Assembly: GCA_022729795.1 (NCBI GenBank)
Contig: DZBD01000007.1
Span: 1-36,403 of the forward strand
Source: Sulfuricurvum sp.
GTDB lineage: Bacteria; Campylobacterota; Campylobacteria; Campylobacterales; Sulfurimonadaceae
DNA length: 36,403 bases
Direction of reading: 5' to 3'
The position numbers and the translations under genes were made by a program. Below are positions 10,105-19,468 of the stretch, piece after piece. Positions within the stretch are counted from its first letter, which is position 1; every line of letters starts with the position of its first letter. The notes under the pieces are model-generated. The model was not told the DNA's origin. It did no database searches and saw only the letters and a list, made by a program, of their open reading frames with translations.

Positions 10105-10140
10105 TTTCCACATGCCACGGCATGTGGAAATCTTATTTTT
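10105..10140. terminator. Probable intrinsic terminator built from two inverted copies of the GGCATGTGG motif
   Basis: ATTTCCACATGCC-ac-GGCATGTGGAAAT (13-nt perfect arms) followed by CTTATTTTTTTT, between the convergent mrp and GGDEF genes. Confidence 0.75.
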
Positions 10141-10141
10141 T

Positions 10142-11986
10142 TTAAAATTCTTCGCTCTCAAACATATCTGCAGTAAATTCTACTATTTTATTTCTACCTG
10201 TATTTTTAGCACGGTATAAAGCCGTATCGGCATACTTGATACATTTCCAGATACTATCCCCGTCTGTAGGAAATCTTGCAATACCGATACTCATTGTTTT
10301 TTGCATTGTTTTACCCTCACCGACATCGAAAATAAGGTTTCCAAAGGCAGAGTGAATTTTTTGCGCTACTTTCAGTGCACCCTCTTGGCTTGCATTATGA
10401 AGTAGAACTATAAATTCTTCTCCCCCGTATCGAATAGCAAGGTCTGCTCCGCGAATATTGTCTTTGAGTACGGATGCAATCTCTATAATTACTTTGTCCC
10501 CCATATCATGACCATAAGTGTCATTTACCATTTTAAACCAATCTACATCGAGCATCATTACACTATATTTTTGGTCAAGTCTTTGTGCCTGACTCATCAG
10601 CTGATCTATAAACTCTTCTAAAAATCTTCTGTTATAAAGTCCGGTCATTCCATCGCGCAAGGAGGTATCGCGTAATTTATCCATTAAAATTCTGCTCTCA
10701 ATAACAGGTTTTGTAGCTTCAAGATAGTTTTTAATACTTGGGATGTGCGCATTTACAGCAGATATTTCATTGTCATCTTTTGTCGTAACAGAGATAATAA
10801 GTGAGGCATCGTTATTAATGACAAAGGGGATACAAATATATTTTAAGTCTTTTGCATCACATGATTGGCAAAGATTAATAAATTCAGTGGAGATAACATC
10901 TGTTTTTGTTCTATATGCTCTACATTGCATAGCGTCTTGATCTACGTGTTTCAGGCATATGCTATCACCTTGGCTAATATAGATGAGAGTTCGTGCGGCT
11001 GATTGATTATTGACCTCATACAATGCGAAATGTTGAATTTTATATTTTATTTTCAGTATGTCGATAATTCTTTTATAAACAAGATTTTTTGATGAATCGA
11101 GTTCTATTGTTTTTTTGAACTTATAGATGTCGGAGAGTTCCCCTATAATTGTTTTGGCTTCATAAAGAGGATCGGAAGATGATGTGCACCCCTGCGGTAT
11201 AAAAGTGGAAAGGTCGTGCTTAATGGTTCCAAAAGTTTCTTGCATCTTGGAAAAAAGAGTATTGAGGTGTTTGATTACCTGTTGCGCATCGCCGCCGCTT
11301 ACACTGGATGTAAAATTATAGGTAAAATCTCCTCTGTATGCTTTTTTGATCCCGTTTTGCATATTGGAGAAGAGTTTAATATAGGGAGCGATATAGTGAT
11401 TTATTAGAAAAAGAACAATGACTAAAAAAAGCATATTGATTCCAAAAATCTTTAGTATTGTAAGAAGTCCCGTATTTCTCATAGCGCTTATATCAAATTC
11501 CATGCTGATTGCACCTAGAGTATCCCCTTTTTTGACATCATGACAGCTCAGACAGTTGGGTGTGCCGGTTATTGTTGCTTTATAAGGGATGCTCACCCTT
11601 AAATATATTTTGTCTGTATGCTCAATGACTTTTTGTACCATCTCACCTGTTTCTAAAACTTTTGTATCTATGGCATCGCGGATTGTTTCGTTTGCAAATC
11701 CCTCACCGTATTGTTTTTTGACATTATCGCTTCGCACCAGCCAAAGAGATTTAATATCATCATTCGATGATATTTGATCTAAAAAATATTGTCTTTTATC
11801 CATCATACCATTGACCATATGCGCCGTGAGACCGTCTTTTACTATAGTTGCAGCCATTTTCGATTTTTCAACCGCACTGTTAATGCTGTATTCCCTGAAG
11901 TTGAGCGAGGTGTTGATAATTGTCGCGGTGGTTAAGCCAAGAAGCATTAGAGCAACGATAAAAAGAAGTTTAAATTTTGTTTGCAT
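10142..11986 (-). CDS. Membrane diguanylate cyclase with periplasmic CxxCH sensor domain
   Basis: TM segments, GTPNCLSCHDVKKGD between them, cytoplasmic GAF-like region, RYGGEEF active site. Confidence 0.92.
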   Translation of the reverse strand: MQTKFKLLFIVALMLLGLTTATIINTSLNFREYSINSAVEKSKMAATIVKDGLTAHMVNGMMDKRQYFLDQISSNDDIKSLWLVRSDNVKKQYGEGFANETIRDAIDTKVLETGEMVQKVIEHTDKIYLRVSIPYKATITGTPNCLSCHDVKKGDTLGAISMEFDISAMRNTGLLTILKIFGINMLFLVIVLFLINHYIAPYIKLFSNMQNGIKKAYRGDFTYNFTSSVSGGDAQQVIKHLNTLFSKMQETFGTIKHDLSTFIPQGCTSSSDPLYEAKTIIGELSDIYKFKKTIELDSSKNLVYKRIIDILKIKYKIQHFALYEVNNQSAARTLIYISQGDSICLKHVDQDAMQCRAYRTKTDVISTEFINLCQSCDAKDLKYICIPFVINNDASLIISVTTKDDNEISAVNAHIPSIKNYLEATKPVIESRILMDKLRDTSLRDGMTGLYNRRFLEEFIDQLMSQAQRLDQKYSVMMLDVDWFKMVNDTYGHDMGDKVIIEIASVLKDNIRGADLAIRYGGEEFIVLLHNASQEGALKVAQKIHSAFGNLIFDVGEGKTMQKTMSIGIARFPTDGDSIWKCIKYADTALYRAKNTGRNKIVEFTADMFESEEF

Positions 11987-12062
11987 GGGTTTTCACTTTT
12001 AAATTAATTAATTTGTTAAGATAATATCTAATAAAAAATTAATTTAAAGTGAAAGAAAGATG

Positions 12063-13877
12063 TTATTCTACGGTTACACTTTTTGCAAGATTTCTCGGCA
12101 TGTCTACATCATTGCCGAGTCTGATTGAAATTTCAAGCGCTAGAAGCTGAATGACAACCATCATCTCAAAAAACTCCTGCATATAGTCTTGGCATGTGGA
12201 AATTTGTATAAAATCATCCGCCTTATCAAACTCTAGCGGACTGATTGCACAGATTGTAGAATCTCTTGCGCTTAATTCCTCTACATTGCTTTTTGCTTTT
12301 TCATACAAAAGATGTTGCGGAAGAAGTGCAATAGTGAAGAGCTCAGGATCTGCAAGTGCGATAGGACCATGTTTCATCTCACCCGAAGGATACCCCTCGG
12401 CATGAAGATAGGAAATCTCTTTGAGTTTGAGAGCACCTTCAAGTGCAAGCGGATAAAATATATCGCGTCCGATAAAGAAAAAACCATGCCCGTGCAAGTA
12501 TCTTTTGGAGAGTCTTTTGATTTTTTCATGCATGCTGTCTGCCACTTTGACACAGACCGGAATCTCTCTTAAGAGTGTTATTTGTCTTGCAATTTCGCCT
12601 GCTTCTAAAGAACCTCTGAGTTTTGCGATATAAAGACTGAGCATCCAAAATACTGTTACCTGCGTGGCAAAAGCTTTTGTAGAGGCAACCCCTTTTTCTA
12701 TGCCGGCTCTCGTTAATATACTAGCATCTGCTAAACGAACCATAGAGGAGTTATCAACATTACAAATAACCAAAGTTTTCAAACCTGCATTTTTGGCCAT
12801 TTTGAGAGTTTCAAGCGTATCGGCTGTTTCTCCGCTTTGAGAAATGACGACAAAGAGCGTATCTTTGGACATAATAGGCTCTCTGTATCTGAATTCACTC
12901 GCTACTTCAACGGAGGTTTTTATTTTTGAATACCTCTCAAAAAGGTAAGTAGCACTCAGAGCCGAATGATAGGAAGTTCCGCAGGCACAAAGTTTAATCT
13001 CATTGATTCCGTCAAAAAGTCCATTCTCTAGTTCGTCAAAAAGTATCTCTTCAACTCCTAATCTTCCCATGAGCGTATCGGCGATCACGGTAGTTTGTTC
13101 GTATATCTCTTTTTCCATGAAAAATCTGTATCCGTCTTTTTGAGCGGAGAGTTTATTTTGGGTAAGTTTGGAAAAATGAGGCTGTTTTTGATTGTCCATT
13201 TTGTCGAGAATAAAGATTTCATCTGCAGTTACATAACCATAATCACCGTCTTCAAAATAGTTTACATCGCTGCAATGCCCAATAAGAGGTGTGTCCGAAG
13301 AGGCAAAATATTTTTCGTTTTCAGCGTTGATACCTACTAACATAGGAGAGCCTTGTTTGGCAAAAAAGATAGTTTTTTCTTCCTCTTTCGTGACAAGCAA
13401 AATGGCAAATGCACCCTCTAATTCTTTAACGGTTTTACCAAAGGCTTCAAAAGGATTTGCAGCAGATTTTAAATTTTTTTCAAACTGATGGACAATAACT
13501 TCAGTATCTGTTTGGCTTAAAAAAACAACTCCTTCATCCATCAACTCTTTTTTTAGTTTGGCATAATTTTCGATAATACCGTTATGTACGACATAGGAGC
13601 TGTTTCCCAAATGGGGATGCGCATTAAGTTCGGTAGGCTTTCCGTGTGTAGCCCAGCGTGTGTGACCGATACCTACTGCAAATTTGTCTGTTATGAAGTC
13701 TTTCGTCTTTTCTTCTAAATTGATGAGTTTGCCCACAGCTTTAAAACTCTCAAAATCATTATCTTGAAGTACGGCTATCCCTGCAGAATCATACCCTCTG
13801 TATTCAAGCTCTTTAAGCCCCTCTAGCAAAATTTCTTTTGTATTTTTATTTCCAAGATATCCGACGATTCCGCACAT
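12063..13877 (-). CDS. glmS: Glutamine-fructose-6-phosphate aminotransferase (isomerizing)
   Basis: MCGIVGYLGNKNTKEILLEGLKELEYRGYDSAGIAV..., two SIS domains, C-terminal DMPRNLAKSVTVE. Confidence 0.98.
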   Translation of the reverse strand: MCGIVGYLGNKNTKEILLEGLKELEYRGYDSAGIAVLQDNDFESFKAVGKLINLEEKTKDFITDKFAVGIGHTRWATHGKPTELNAHPHLGNSSYVVHNGIIENYAKLKKELMDEGVVFLSQTDTEVIVHQFEKNLKSAANPFEAFGKTVKELEGAFAILLVTKEEEKTIFFAKQGSPMLVGINAENEKYFASSDTPLIGHCSDVNYFEDGDYGYVTADEIFILDKMDNQKQPHFSKLTQNKLSAQKDGYRFFMEKEIYEQTTVIADTLMGRLGVEEILFDELENGLFDGINEIKLCACGTSYHSALSATYLFERYSKIKTSVEVASEFRYREPIMSKDTLFVVISQSGETADTLETLKMAKNAGLKTLVICNVDNSSMVRLADASILTRAGIEKGVASTKAFATQVTVFWMLSLYIAKLRGSLEAGEIARQITLLREIPVCVKVADSMHEKIKRLSKRYLHGHGFFFIGRDIFYPLALEGALKLKEISYLHAEGYPSGEMKHGPIALADPELFTIALLPQHLLYEKAKSNVEELSARDSTICAISPLEFDKADDFIQISTCQDYMQEFFEMMVVIQLLALEISIRLGNDVDMPRNLAKSVTVE

Positions 13878-13891
13878 AGATTGCTCCGATT

Positions 13892-16417
13892 TTAATTTAA
13901 ATTTGTTAGCAGTTTGTAGATTTTGTCGTCATTATTGCATATATCGTTTTGTTTTTCCATTAAAAAGGTGTCTTTTACCTTGTATTTCGTGCTGTGAATC
14001 TTTGCCGTAATGATATTGATACCAAGTTGCTCGAAACAGTACATAATATATGCCAAAAGACCTCTTTGGTTTGTAGTATTTACGCTGAGTTCGGCATGTG
14101 TGAGTGAATGCTCGCAATCGATTACAATCTGCTCCCGTGTAATTTTTACATTTTTCAATTCCACATGCCAAGACATATCAAAAGAGTTTTTTATAATATC
14201 TTCCACTTCTAGCAGTTCATCACCCTCTACGTTTTTTATAAACTCTATTTTGAAGTATTTAGTATCATCAAAAAGAGTGGTGATCTCCATAGAACCTACG
14301 TCAAGATGGCTTAAGGAAGCAAGCAGATAACTAACATTGATGGGTATTTTTCTAAAAATTTCAATGACTAGAGATTCTTTGGCTTCAATTTTGTAACTGT
14401 ATTCTTTTGTTTCTTGCGCTTTTATTGCAATATCGATAATCTCTTGAGGTGTATGTTGAAAAAAGAAAAGATTGGATTCAATACGCAAAATTTTTGTTTG
14501 AAAAAGTTTCGGCAGCGCCTTAAATTCTGCAAGATTTTGAACTTTTTTCTCTTTATTGAGCCTTTTGGTAGCATCTGTAATTCTGTTACTGTTTTGTGAG
14601 ACTTCAAGAGCACTCGTGTATAAATCATAAAGTAATTTAGAATTAAAAGCATTATAAGTATTGCCTGCAACCCCGTTGATATCTGCATACGTAAGTATAT
14701 AAAGCAGTTTTAAATTTTTATTATCTTGAATGCTGGACATAAATTTATAGAGATTTTTTTCGTTATGGATATTTTCTTTAAATGCGACACTGCTCATTAA
14801 TATGTGGTGTTTGATGAGTGTGACGGCACGCTCTAAATCTTCTTCTTTGAGCTTTATTTTTTTTGCAAACGGAACTATTATTTTTGCACCCACTTCGCTA
14901 TGGTCTTGCGTACGCCCTTTACCTGCATCATGAAAAAGCACTACTATTTTAAGGAGTAATCTTTCATCTTCATCTAAACTTGTATATAAGTTTTTAATAA
15001 AAGGGTCTTTGATATTTTCAAGTGCTTCGACACATTTGATAGAATGTATATCCACAGGGTAGGTATGATAGCCGTCAAACTGCGGTAAATGAGTTACTTT
15101 TCTAAAACTTGAGAAAAGTTCGTGAAAGATTCCCGCATCATAAAAAAGCTTTAAAAAGCAGTACATATTTTCCCTTTTGAGAAGCTCTTTTAAGAGGGAA
15201 TATGTTTTTTGATGCAGCGGATGGGAAACAGTGGTGTAGGTAAACTGGTTTAAAAAACCTGCATCAAAGTTGTAGTCTTTATCGCCAAGCGAGACTATTA
15301 CACTCAGTAGGTGATTTATCGGTTGTATCGGAAGATTATAGGAAGCAAAAAGTCTTGAGTCGTATTCATAAATCCCTTTTGCGATCCGATGCTTTTTAAA
15401 TTTGCTGATATTACTTCTATCTAAAAGATAAGGGCGCACCATCTTTTTTACAAAGATTTGTGTAAAATTATTGATACGCCATCCTGCTTCGAGTACTTTT
15501 GTTGCCATTTTTCGTTCATCTTTGAAGCCAAGCATTTTGCTCATCTCTGGCATATACTCCAATAAAAGACGGTCTTCTTGTTTATTTGCAATAAGATGCA
15601 GGGCACTTCTTACACGAAAAAGAAGCTCAAGTGCGATGCGGTAATCCTTGTATTCTTCATCGGTAAAAACAACCTGACTTAAATCCTTGAGATTACTGAT
15701 TCCGTAAATGGTTTGTGCTATCCAAAATATAAGCTGTGAATCGCGTAGTCCGCCTGTCCCCTCTTTGATGTTGGGCTGCATAGAAATAGGATATTTTCTT
15801 CTTCTTATCTTCGCTTCTTCTATCTTGGCAAGAATAAATTTTTTTGGATTGTACAGCCTGATTCTGTTGAGTTCTTTTTGCGTTGCATGCCAGGTAAAAG
15901 GGGAACCTTCTATGAATCTGGACTCCATTAAAGCAGTTCGTATCGTTACATCTTCATCACTTGCTTTAAAAAGATCACGAGTCTCATGGACTCTGTGCCC
16001 CAGTTTTAGACCCGCATCCCAAGCTAAATAGAGAAGCTTTTCTATGATAAGTTCTAGATTGTAACCATCATTTTTTTGATACACTATCATGAGGTCTATA
16101 TCGCTATGAACACACAATTGCTCTCTTGCATAGCTTCCAAGAGCAACTATTGCTATCGGGATAGAACCTCGCATCGGAAGGTAGTTTTCAAAAATACGTC
16201 TGAGGACTGTTTTGTACATTAAAGAGATAATGCTATCAAGTGCTTTTGTGTGTTTTACTAAAAAATCTTTCCCTTGACTTTGTTCAAAAAGTGCCGGTAA
16301 AGATGTTTTGTAGTCGTTAATATATGCTTTAAAAAGTTTTGAAAGTTCAAAATCCGAACCATTTTTTTCTATAATATCTTCTATCTGTAATACTAAATCC
16401 ACTCTGAGTATCCTCAT
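13892..16417 (-). CDS. glnD: [Protein-PII] uridylyltransferase / uridylyl-removing enzyme
   Basis: GSYAREQLCVHSDIDLMIVY nucleotidyltransferase motif, HDAGKGRTQDHSEVGA HD domain, C-terminal ACT domains. ATG at 16417 (MRILRVDL) is preferred over the extended ORF start. Confidence 0.93.
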   Translation of the reverse strand: MRILRVDLVLQIEDIIEKNGSDFELSKLFKAYINDYKTSLPALFEQSQGKDFLVKHTKALDSIISLMYKTVLRRIFENYLPMRGSIPIAIVALGSYAREQLCVHSDIDLMIVYQKNDGYNLELIIEKLLYLAWDAGLKLGHRVHETRDLFKASDEDVTIRTALMESRFIEGSPFTWHATQKELNRIRLYNPKKFILAKIEEAKIRRRKYPISMQPNIKEGTGGLRDSQLIFWIAQTIYGISNLKDLSQVVFTDEEYKDYRIALELLFRVRSALHLIANKQEDRLLLEYMPEMSKMLGFKDERKMATKVLEAGWRINNFTQIFVKKMVRPYLLDRSNISKFKKHRIAKGIYEYDSRLFASYNLPIQPINHLLSVIVSLGDKDYNFDAGFLNQFTYTTVSHPLHQKTYSLLKELLKRENMYCFLKLFYDAGIFHELFSSFRKVTHLPQFDGYHTYPVDIHSIKCVEALENIKDPFIKNLYTSLDEDERLLLKIVVLFHDAGKGRTQDHSEVGAKIIVPFAKKIKLKEEDLERAVTLIKHHILMSSVAFKENIHNEKNLYKFMSSIQDNKNLKLLYILTYADINGVAGNTYNAFNSKLLYDLYTSALEVSQNSNRITDATKRLNKEKKVQNLAEFKALPKLFQTKILRIESNLFFFQHTPQEIIDIAIKAQETKEYSYKIEAKESLVIEIFRKIPINVSYLLASLSHLDVGSMEITTLFDDTKYFKIEFIKNVEGDELLEVEDIIKNSFDMSWHVELKNVKITREQIVIDCEHSLTHAELSVNTTNQRGLLAYIMYCFEQLGINIITAKIHSTKYKVKDTFLMEKQNDICNNDDKIYKLLTNLN

Positions 16418-16500
16418 ATAATTTGTAACATTATAGTCTAGTTGTCTAAATTTGATATAATCAACAAAAAAAAGTAAAAAAATCCTAAGGAATCGCAATT

Positions 16501-17541
16501 ATGGATAAACATTTATTGACAGAGATAGAGATAAAAGATTTTAAATGTTTCAAAGATTTTAAAGCTGAGGGATTTAAAAGAGTTAATCTTATCGGTGGGA
16601 AAAATAATGTCGGGAAGACTGCTTTTATGGAGGCGTGTTATTTAATCACTAATTCATATAATATATTAAAATTACATCCAAATTATAAAAAAGGACAAAC
16701 AACAAATATTGATAGAGAGTTTTTTTATAATGAGATAATTAAACTAATATTATCAATAGAAGAACATAGAAACTCTAAAGATTTTTTATTAGAATGGTTG
16801 CTAGAAGAATTTACTTTCCAAAATTACAATTTTGAGATAGAGATTGATAAAGAGTTTAATTTAAGTGCGAAAGATAATGTAATATCTCCATGCGAATACA
16901 TAAAACAAAATTATTATAATCATGGAAGTGTTAATATCTCAAGTTTTAGAAAAAATATTTATTACAATATAATTTATAAAAAAAACCACGCTCCTATTTT
17001 AGACAATTATACATTTATCTCTATCCAAAATAATATGAATGAAGCAATTAGAAATATGATAGATGAGTTAAAACTAATGAATAAATATGATTATATTAAT
17101 GGCTTAATGAATGATATTTTTAATATTGAGAAAATAGATGTAATTAAAAATAAAGTCATGCTGCAACAAAGTGGAACCTTCCTTGAACTAAGTAATTTTG
17201 GAGATGGATTAAGATCTTTGTTTTCTATCATAATAGTTTTACTGACACATAAGGAAAAAATAGTTTTTATAGATGAGATTGAAAATGGGATACATTATTC
17301 TCTTTTAGATGATTTATGGGAAATAATTTTAAAAATTTCAAAAGAACAAAATGTTCAAGTTTTCGCCACAACTCACTCAAAAGAGTGTATAGAATCGTAT
17401 GCTAGGGTTGCTAAAAAATTAGAAGATGAGGATGTGACTTATATAAAAATGTCAAAACAAAAAGATGGTTCAATTTACGCAGGTGTGAGGGAATATAAAA
17501 TTTTAGAAAATAGTATATCTCAAGACCATGAGGTAAGATAA
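16501..17541 (+). CDS. AAA-family (AAA_15/21, OLD-like) ATPase
   Basis: Walker A GGKNNVGKT, Walker B IVFIDEIENGIH, ATTHSKECIE switch. Confidence 0.9.
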   Translation: MDKHLLTEIEIKDFKCFKDFKAEGFKRVNLIGGKNNVGKTAFMEACYLITNSYNILKLHPNYKKGQTTNIDREFFYNEIIKLILSIEEHRNSKDFLLEWLLEEFTFQNYNFEIEIDKEFNLSAKDNVISPCEYIKQNYYNHGSVNISSFRKNIYYNIIYKKNHAPILDNYTFISIQNNMNEAIRNMIDELKLMNKYDYINGLMNDIFNIEKIDVIKNKVMLQQSGTFLELSNFGDGLRSLFSIIIVLLTHKEKIVFIDEIENGIHYSLLDDLWEIILKISKEQNVQVFATTHSKECIESYARVAKKLEDEDVTYIKMSKQKDGSIYAGVREYKILENSISQDHEVR

Positions 17542-18074
17542 TGTATGCCATTTTACACGAGGGGAAAAGCATAGATAAAAGTTTTTTTCAACTTTTACTG
17601 GACAATTTAAAACTTGATAAAGATGCTGTTAGATTTTATGGAATGGGTACAAAAAGCAATTTTTTTAATGTAGAACATATTCAATATAAAACTTTAAAAG
17701 ATGATATTTTGGATACGCCCATTTCAAAAGTATTATTTATAATTGATGCTGATGAAAGTTTTGAAAATACAAAAGAAAAGTTAAAAAAGACTATTGAAGA
17801 GTTAGGTTTAAACGAGATAAGTGATTTTTATATAGCTTGTAATCAAGAAACAGAAAAAGGTTATTTAGAGTCTATAATCTTGTCATCTTTACCTAATGAA
17901 CAAAAAGAGTGTATTGAAAACTTTTTAAAATGTTCTGAGTTTAAATCAAAAACTCATGATAAAAGTATTTTAAATGAAATTTATAAAAAGGCATATCCAA
18001 ATGCTCCTTATGACTTTTCTCACAAAAACTTTAACGAACTAAAACAAAAATTACAAAATCTATTCAACAATTAA
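17541..18074 (+). CDS. DUF3226/TOPRIM-like protein
   Basis: Start overlaps the ATPase stop (TAATG); MYAILHEGKSIDKSF...VLFIIDADESFENT resembles TOPRIM E...DxD. Confidence 0.65.
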   Translation: MYAILHEGKSIDKSFFQLLLDNLKLDKDAVRFYGMGTKSNFFNVEHIQYKTLKDDILDTPISKVLFIIDADESFENTKEKLKKTIEELGLNEISDFYIACNQETEKGYLESIILSSLPNEQKECIENFLKCSEFKSKTHDKSILNEIYKKAYPNAPYDFSHKNFNELKQKLQNLFNN

Positions 18075-18099
18075 AAAGTATAAACTAAAGGGAAAAACA

Positions 18100-19161
18100 A
18101 TGGATTTAAAACAAAAGATTTTATCAGGACAACGGATGGATTTTGAGGCGGCGTTAAGCCTTTACGAGATGGATTTTTTTGAGCTTGGCGAATTGGCGGA
18201 TGCGAAGAGAAAAGCGCTTCACGGCAAAAAAACATATTTCAATATCAACCGCCATATCAATCCGACCAATATTTGTGCGGATGTTTGTAAGTTTTGTGCT
18301 TATTCGGCAAATAGAAAAAATCCAAATCCCTACACGATGAGCCATGAACAGATTATGGAAATTGTCAAAGATATTGAAAGTCGCGGGATTAAAGAGGTGC
18401 ATATTGTTTCTGCACATAACCCTGATACGGGGCTTGAGTGGTATTTGGATGTTTTTAAAAAGATAAAAACAGCTTATCCTCATCTGCATGTCAAAGCTTT
18501 GACTGCGGCTGAGGTCGATTTCTTGGCACGCCATTACTCTAAAACATACGATGAGATTTTGGATTTGATGGTGGAAAACGGTGTGGATTCTATGCCAGGC
18601 GGCGGTGCTGAGATTTTTGATGAAAAGGTGCGAGATTATATCTGTAAGGGCAAAGTTACCTCAGAACAATGGCTTGAGATTCATCAAAAGTGGCATGAAC
18701 GAGGCAAAAAAAGCAATGTGACGATGTTGTTTGGGCATGTGGAAAGTAGAGCCGATAGGATTGATCACATGATGCGTATCCGTGAGTTGCAAGATAAAAC
18801 GGGCGGTTTTAATTGCTTTATCCCGCTTGTCTATCAGACGGAAAATAATTACCTCAAAATAGAAGCGCCCATCACCGCAAATGAGATTTTAAAAACGATG
18901 GCGGTGAGTCGTATCGTGCTTGACAATGTTCCGCATCTCAAGGCGTACTGGGTCACTTCGACTGTAAATCTGGCACTTGTTGCTCAAGAATTTGGAGCAA
19001 ATGATATGGACGGAACAATTGAGAAAGAGTCCATTAACTCGGCTGCCGGGGCTAAAAGTGCCAACGGCGTGAACTTGGAAGAGTTTGTAGGACTTATCAA
19101 AAACAGCGGATTTATTCCCGTGGAGCGAGACAGCGTTTATAACGAAATCAAGGTTTGGTAA
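18100..19161 (+). CDS. mqnE: Aminofutalosine synthase (radical SAM, futalosine menaquinone pathway)
   Basis: NPTNICADVCKFCAYSANRKNPNPYTMS CxxxCxxC radical SAM motif and full MqnE-like sequence. Confidence 0.92.
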   Translation: MDLKQKILSGQRMDFEAALSLYEMDFFELGELADAKRKALHGKKTYFNINRHINPTNICADVCKFCAYSANRKNPNPYTMSHEQIMEIVKDIESRGIKEVHIVSAHNPDTGLEWYLDVFKKIKTAYPHLHVKALTAAEVDFLARHYSKTYDEILDLMVENGVDSMPGGGAEIFDEKVRDYICKGKVTSEQWLEIHQKWHERGKKSNVTMLFGHVESRADRIDHMMRIRELQDKTGGFNCFIPLVYQTENNYLKIEAPITANEILKTMAVSRIVLDNVPHLKAYWVTSTVNLALVAQEFGANDMDGTIEKESINSAAGAKSANGVNLEEFVGLIKNSGFIPVERDSVYNEIKVW

Positions 19162-19162
19162 A

Positions 19163-19370
19163 AAACTTTATGCCAAGTACATTTATCAACAAAACGCAGG
19201 TGTCTCAAGTGCAAGAAACTTAGGCATCAAAAATTGCACATGCCGATGGATTGCGTTTTTAGATTCGGATGATTCTTGGCATGTGGATAAGTTGGCTCGG
19301 CATGTGGAATTTCATAAACGACAAATATTCGTTTGGTTTTGGATACTTTGATAAAAAAAATATGTTTTAC
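19163..19370 (+). pseudogene. Remnant of a family-2 glycosyltransferase, frameshifted
   Basis: Frame from 19163: KLYAKYIYQQNAGVSSARNLGIKNCTCRWIAFLDSDDSWHVDKLARHVEFHKRQ..., stop at 19349-19351. A shifted frame at 19323 continues KYSFGFGYFDKKNMFYC. No start codon or full domain. Confidence 0.8.
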
Positions 19371-19384
19371 TGTTAAAAGGCGCT

Positions 19385-19468
19385 ATGAAATATGATAAAC
19401 TTTCACTAGTGCAAGAGTACGAAAAAAAAATAAAAATTTATAAGATACAAAGGGAAAAATTTGAATAA
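19385..19468 (+). CDS. Small ORF (27 aa, MKYDKLSLVQEYEKKIKIYKIQREKFE) overlapping the pglB start
   Basis: ATG...TAA, 8-nt overlap with the TTG start of pglB; could be a leader peptide or gene remnant. Confidence 0.25.
   Translation: MKYDKLSLVQEYEKKIKIYKIQREKFE

Noticed and set aside
14093-14101. Single-mismatch motif variants (GGCATGTGT at 14093 and 32409; GCACATGCC near 8489, 19237 and 28695)
   Set aside because: Not counted as copies; single-mismatch 9-mers are common enough by chance that some may be unrelated.
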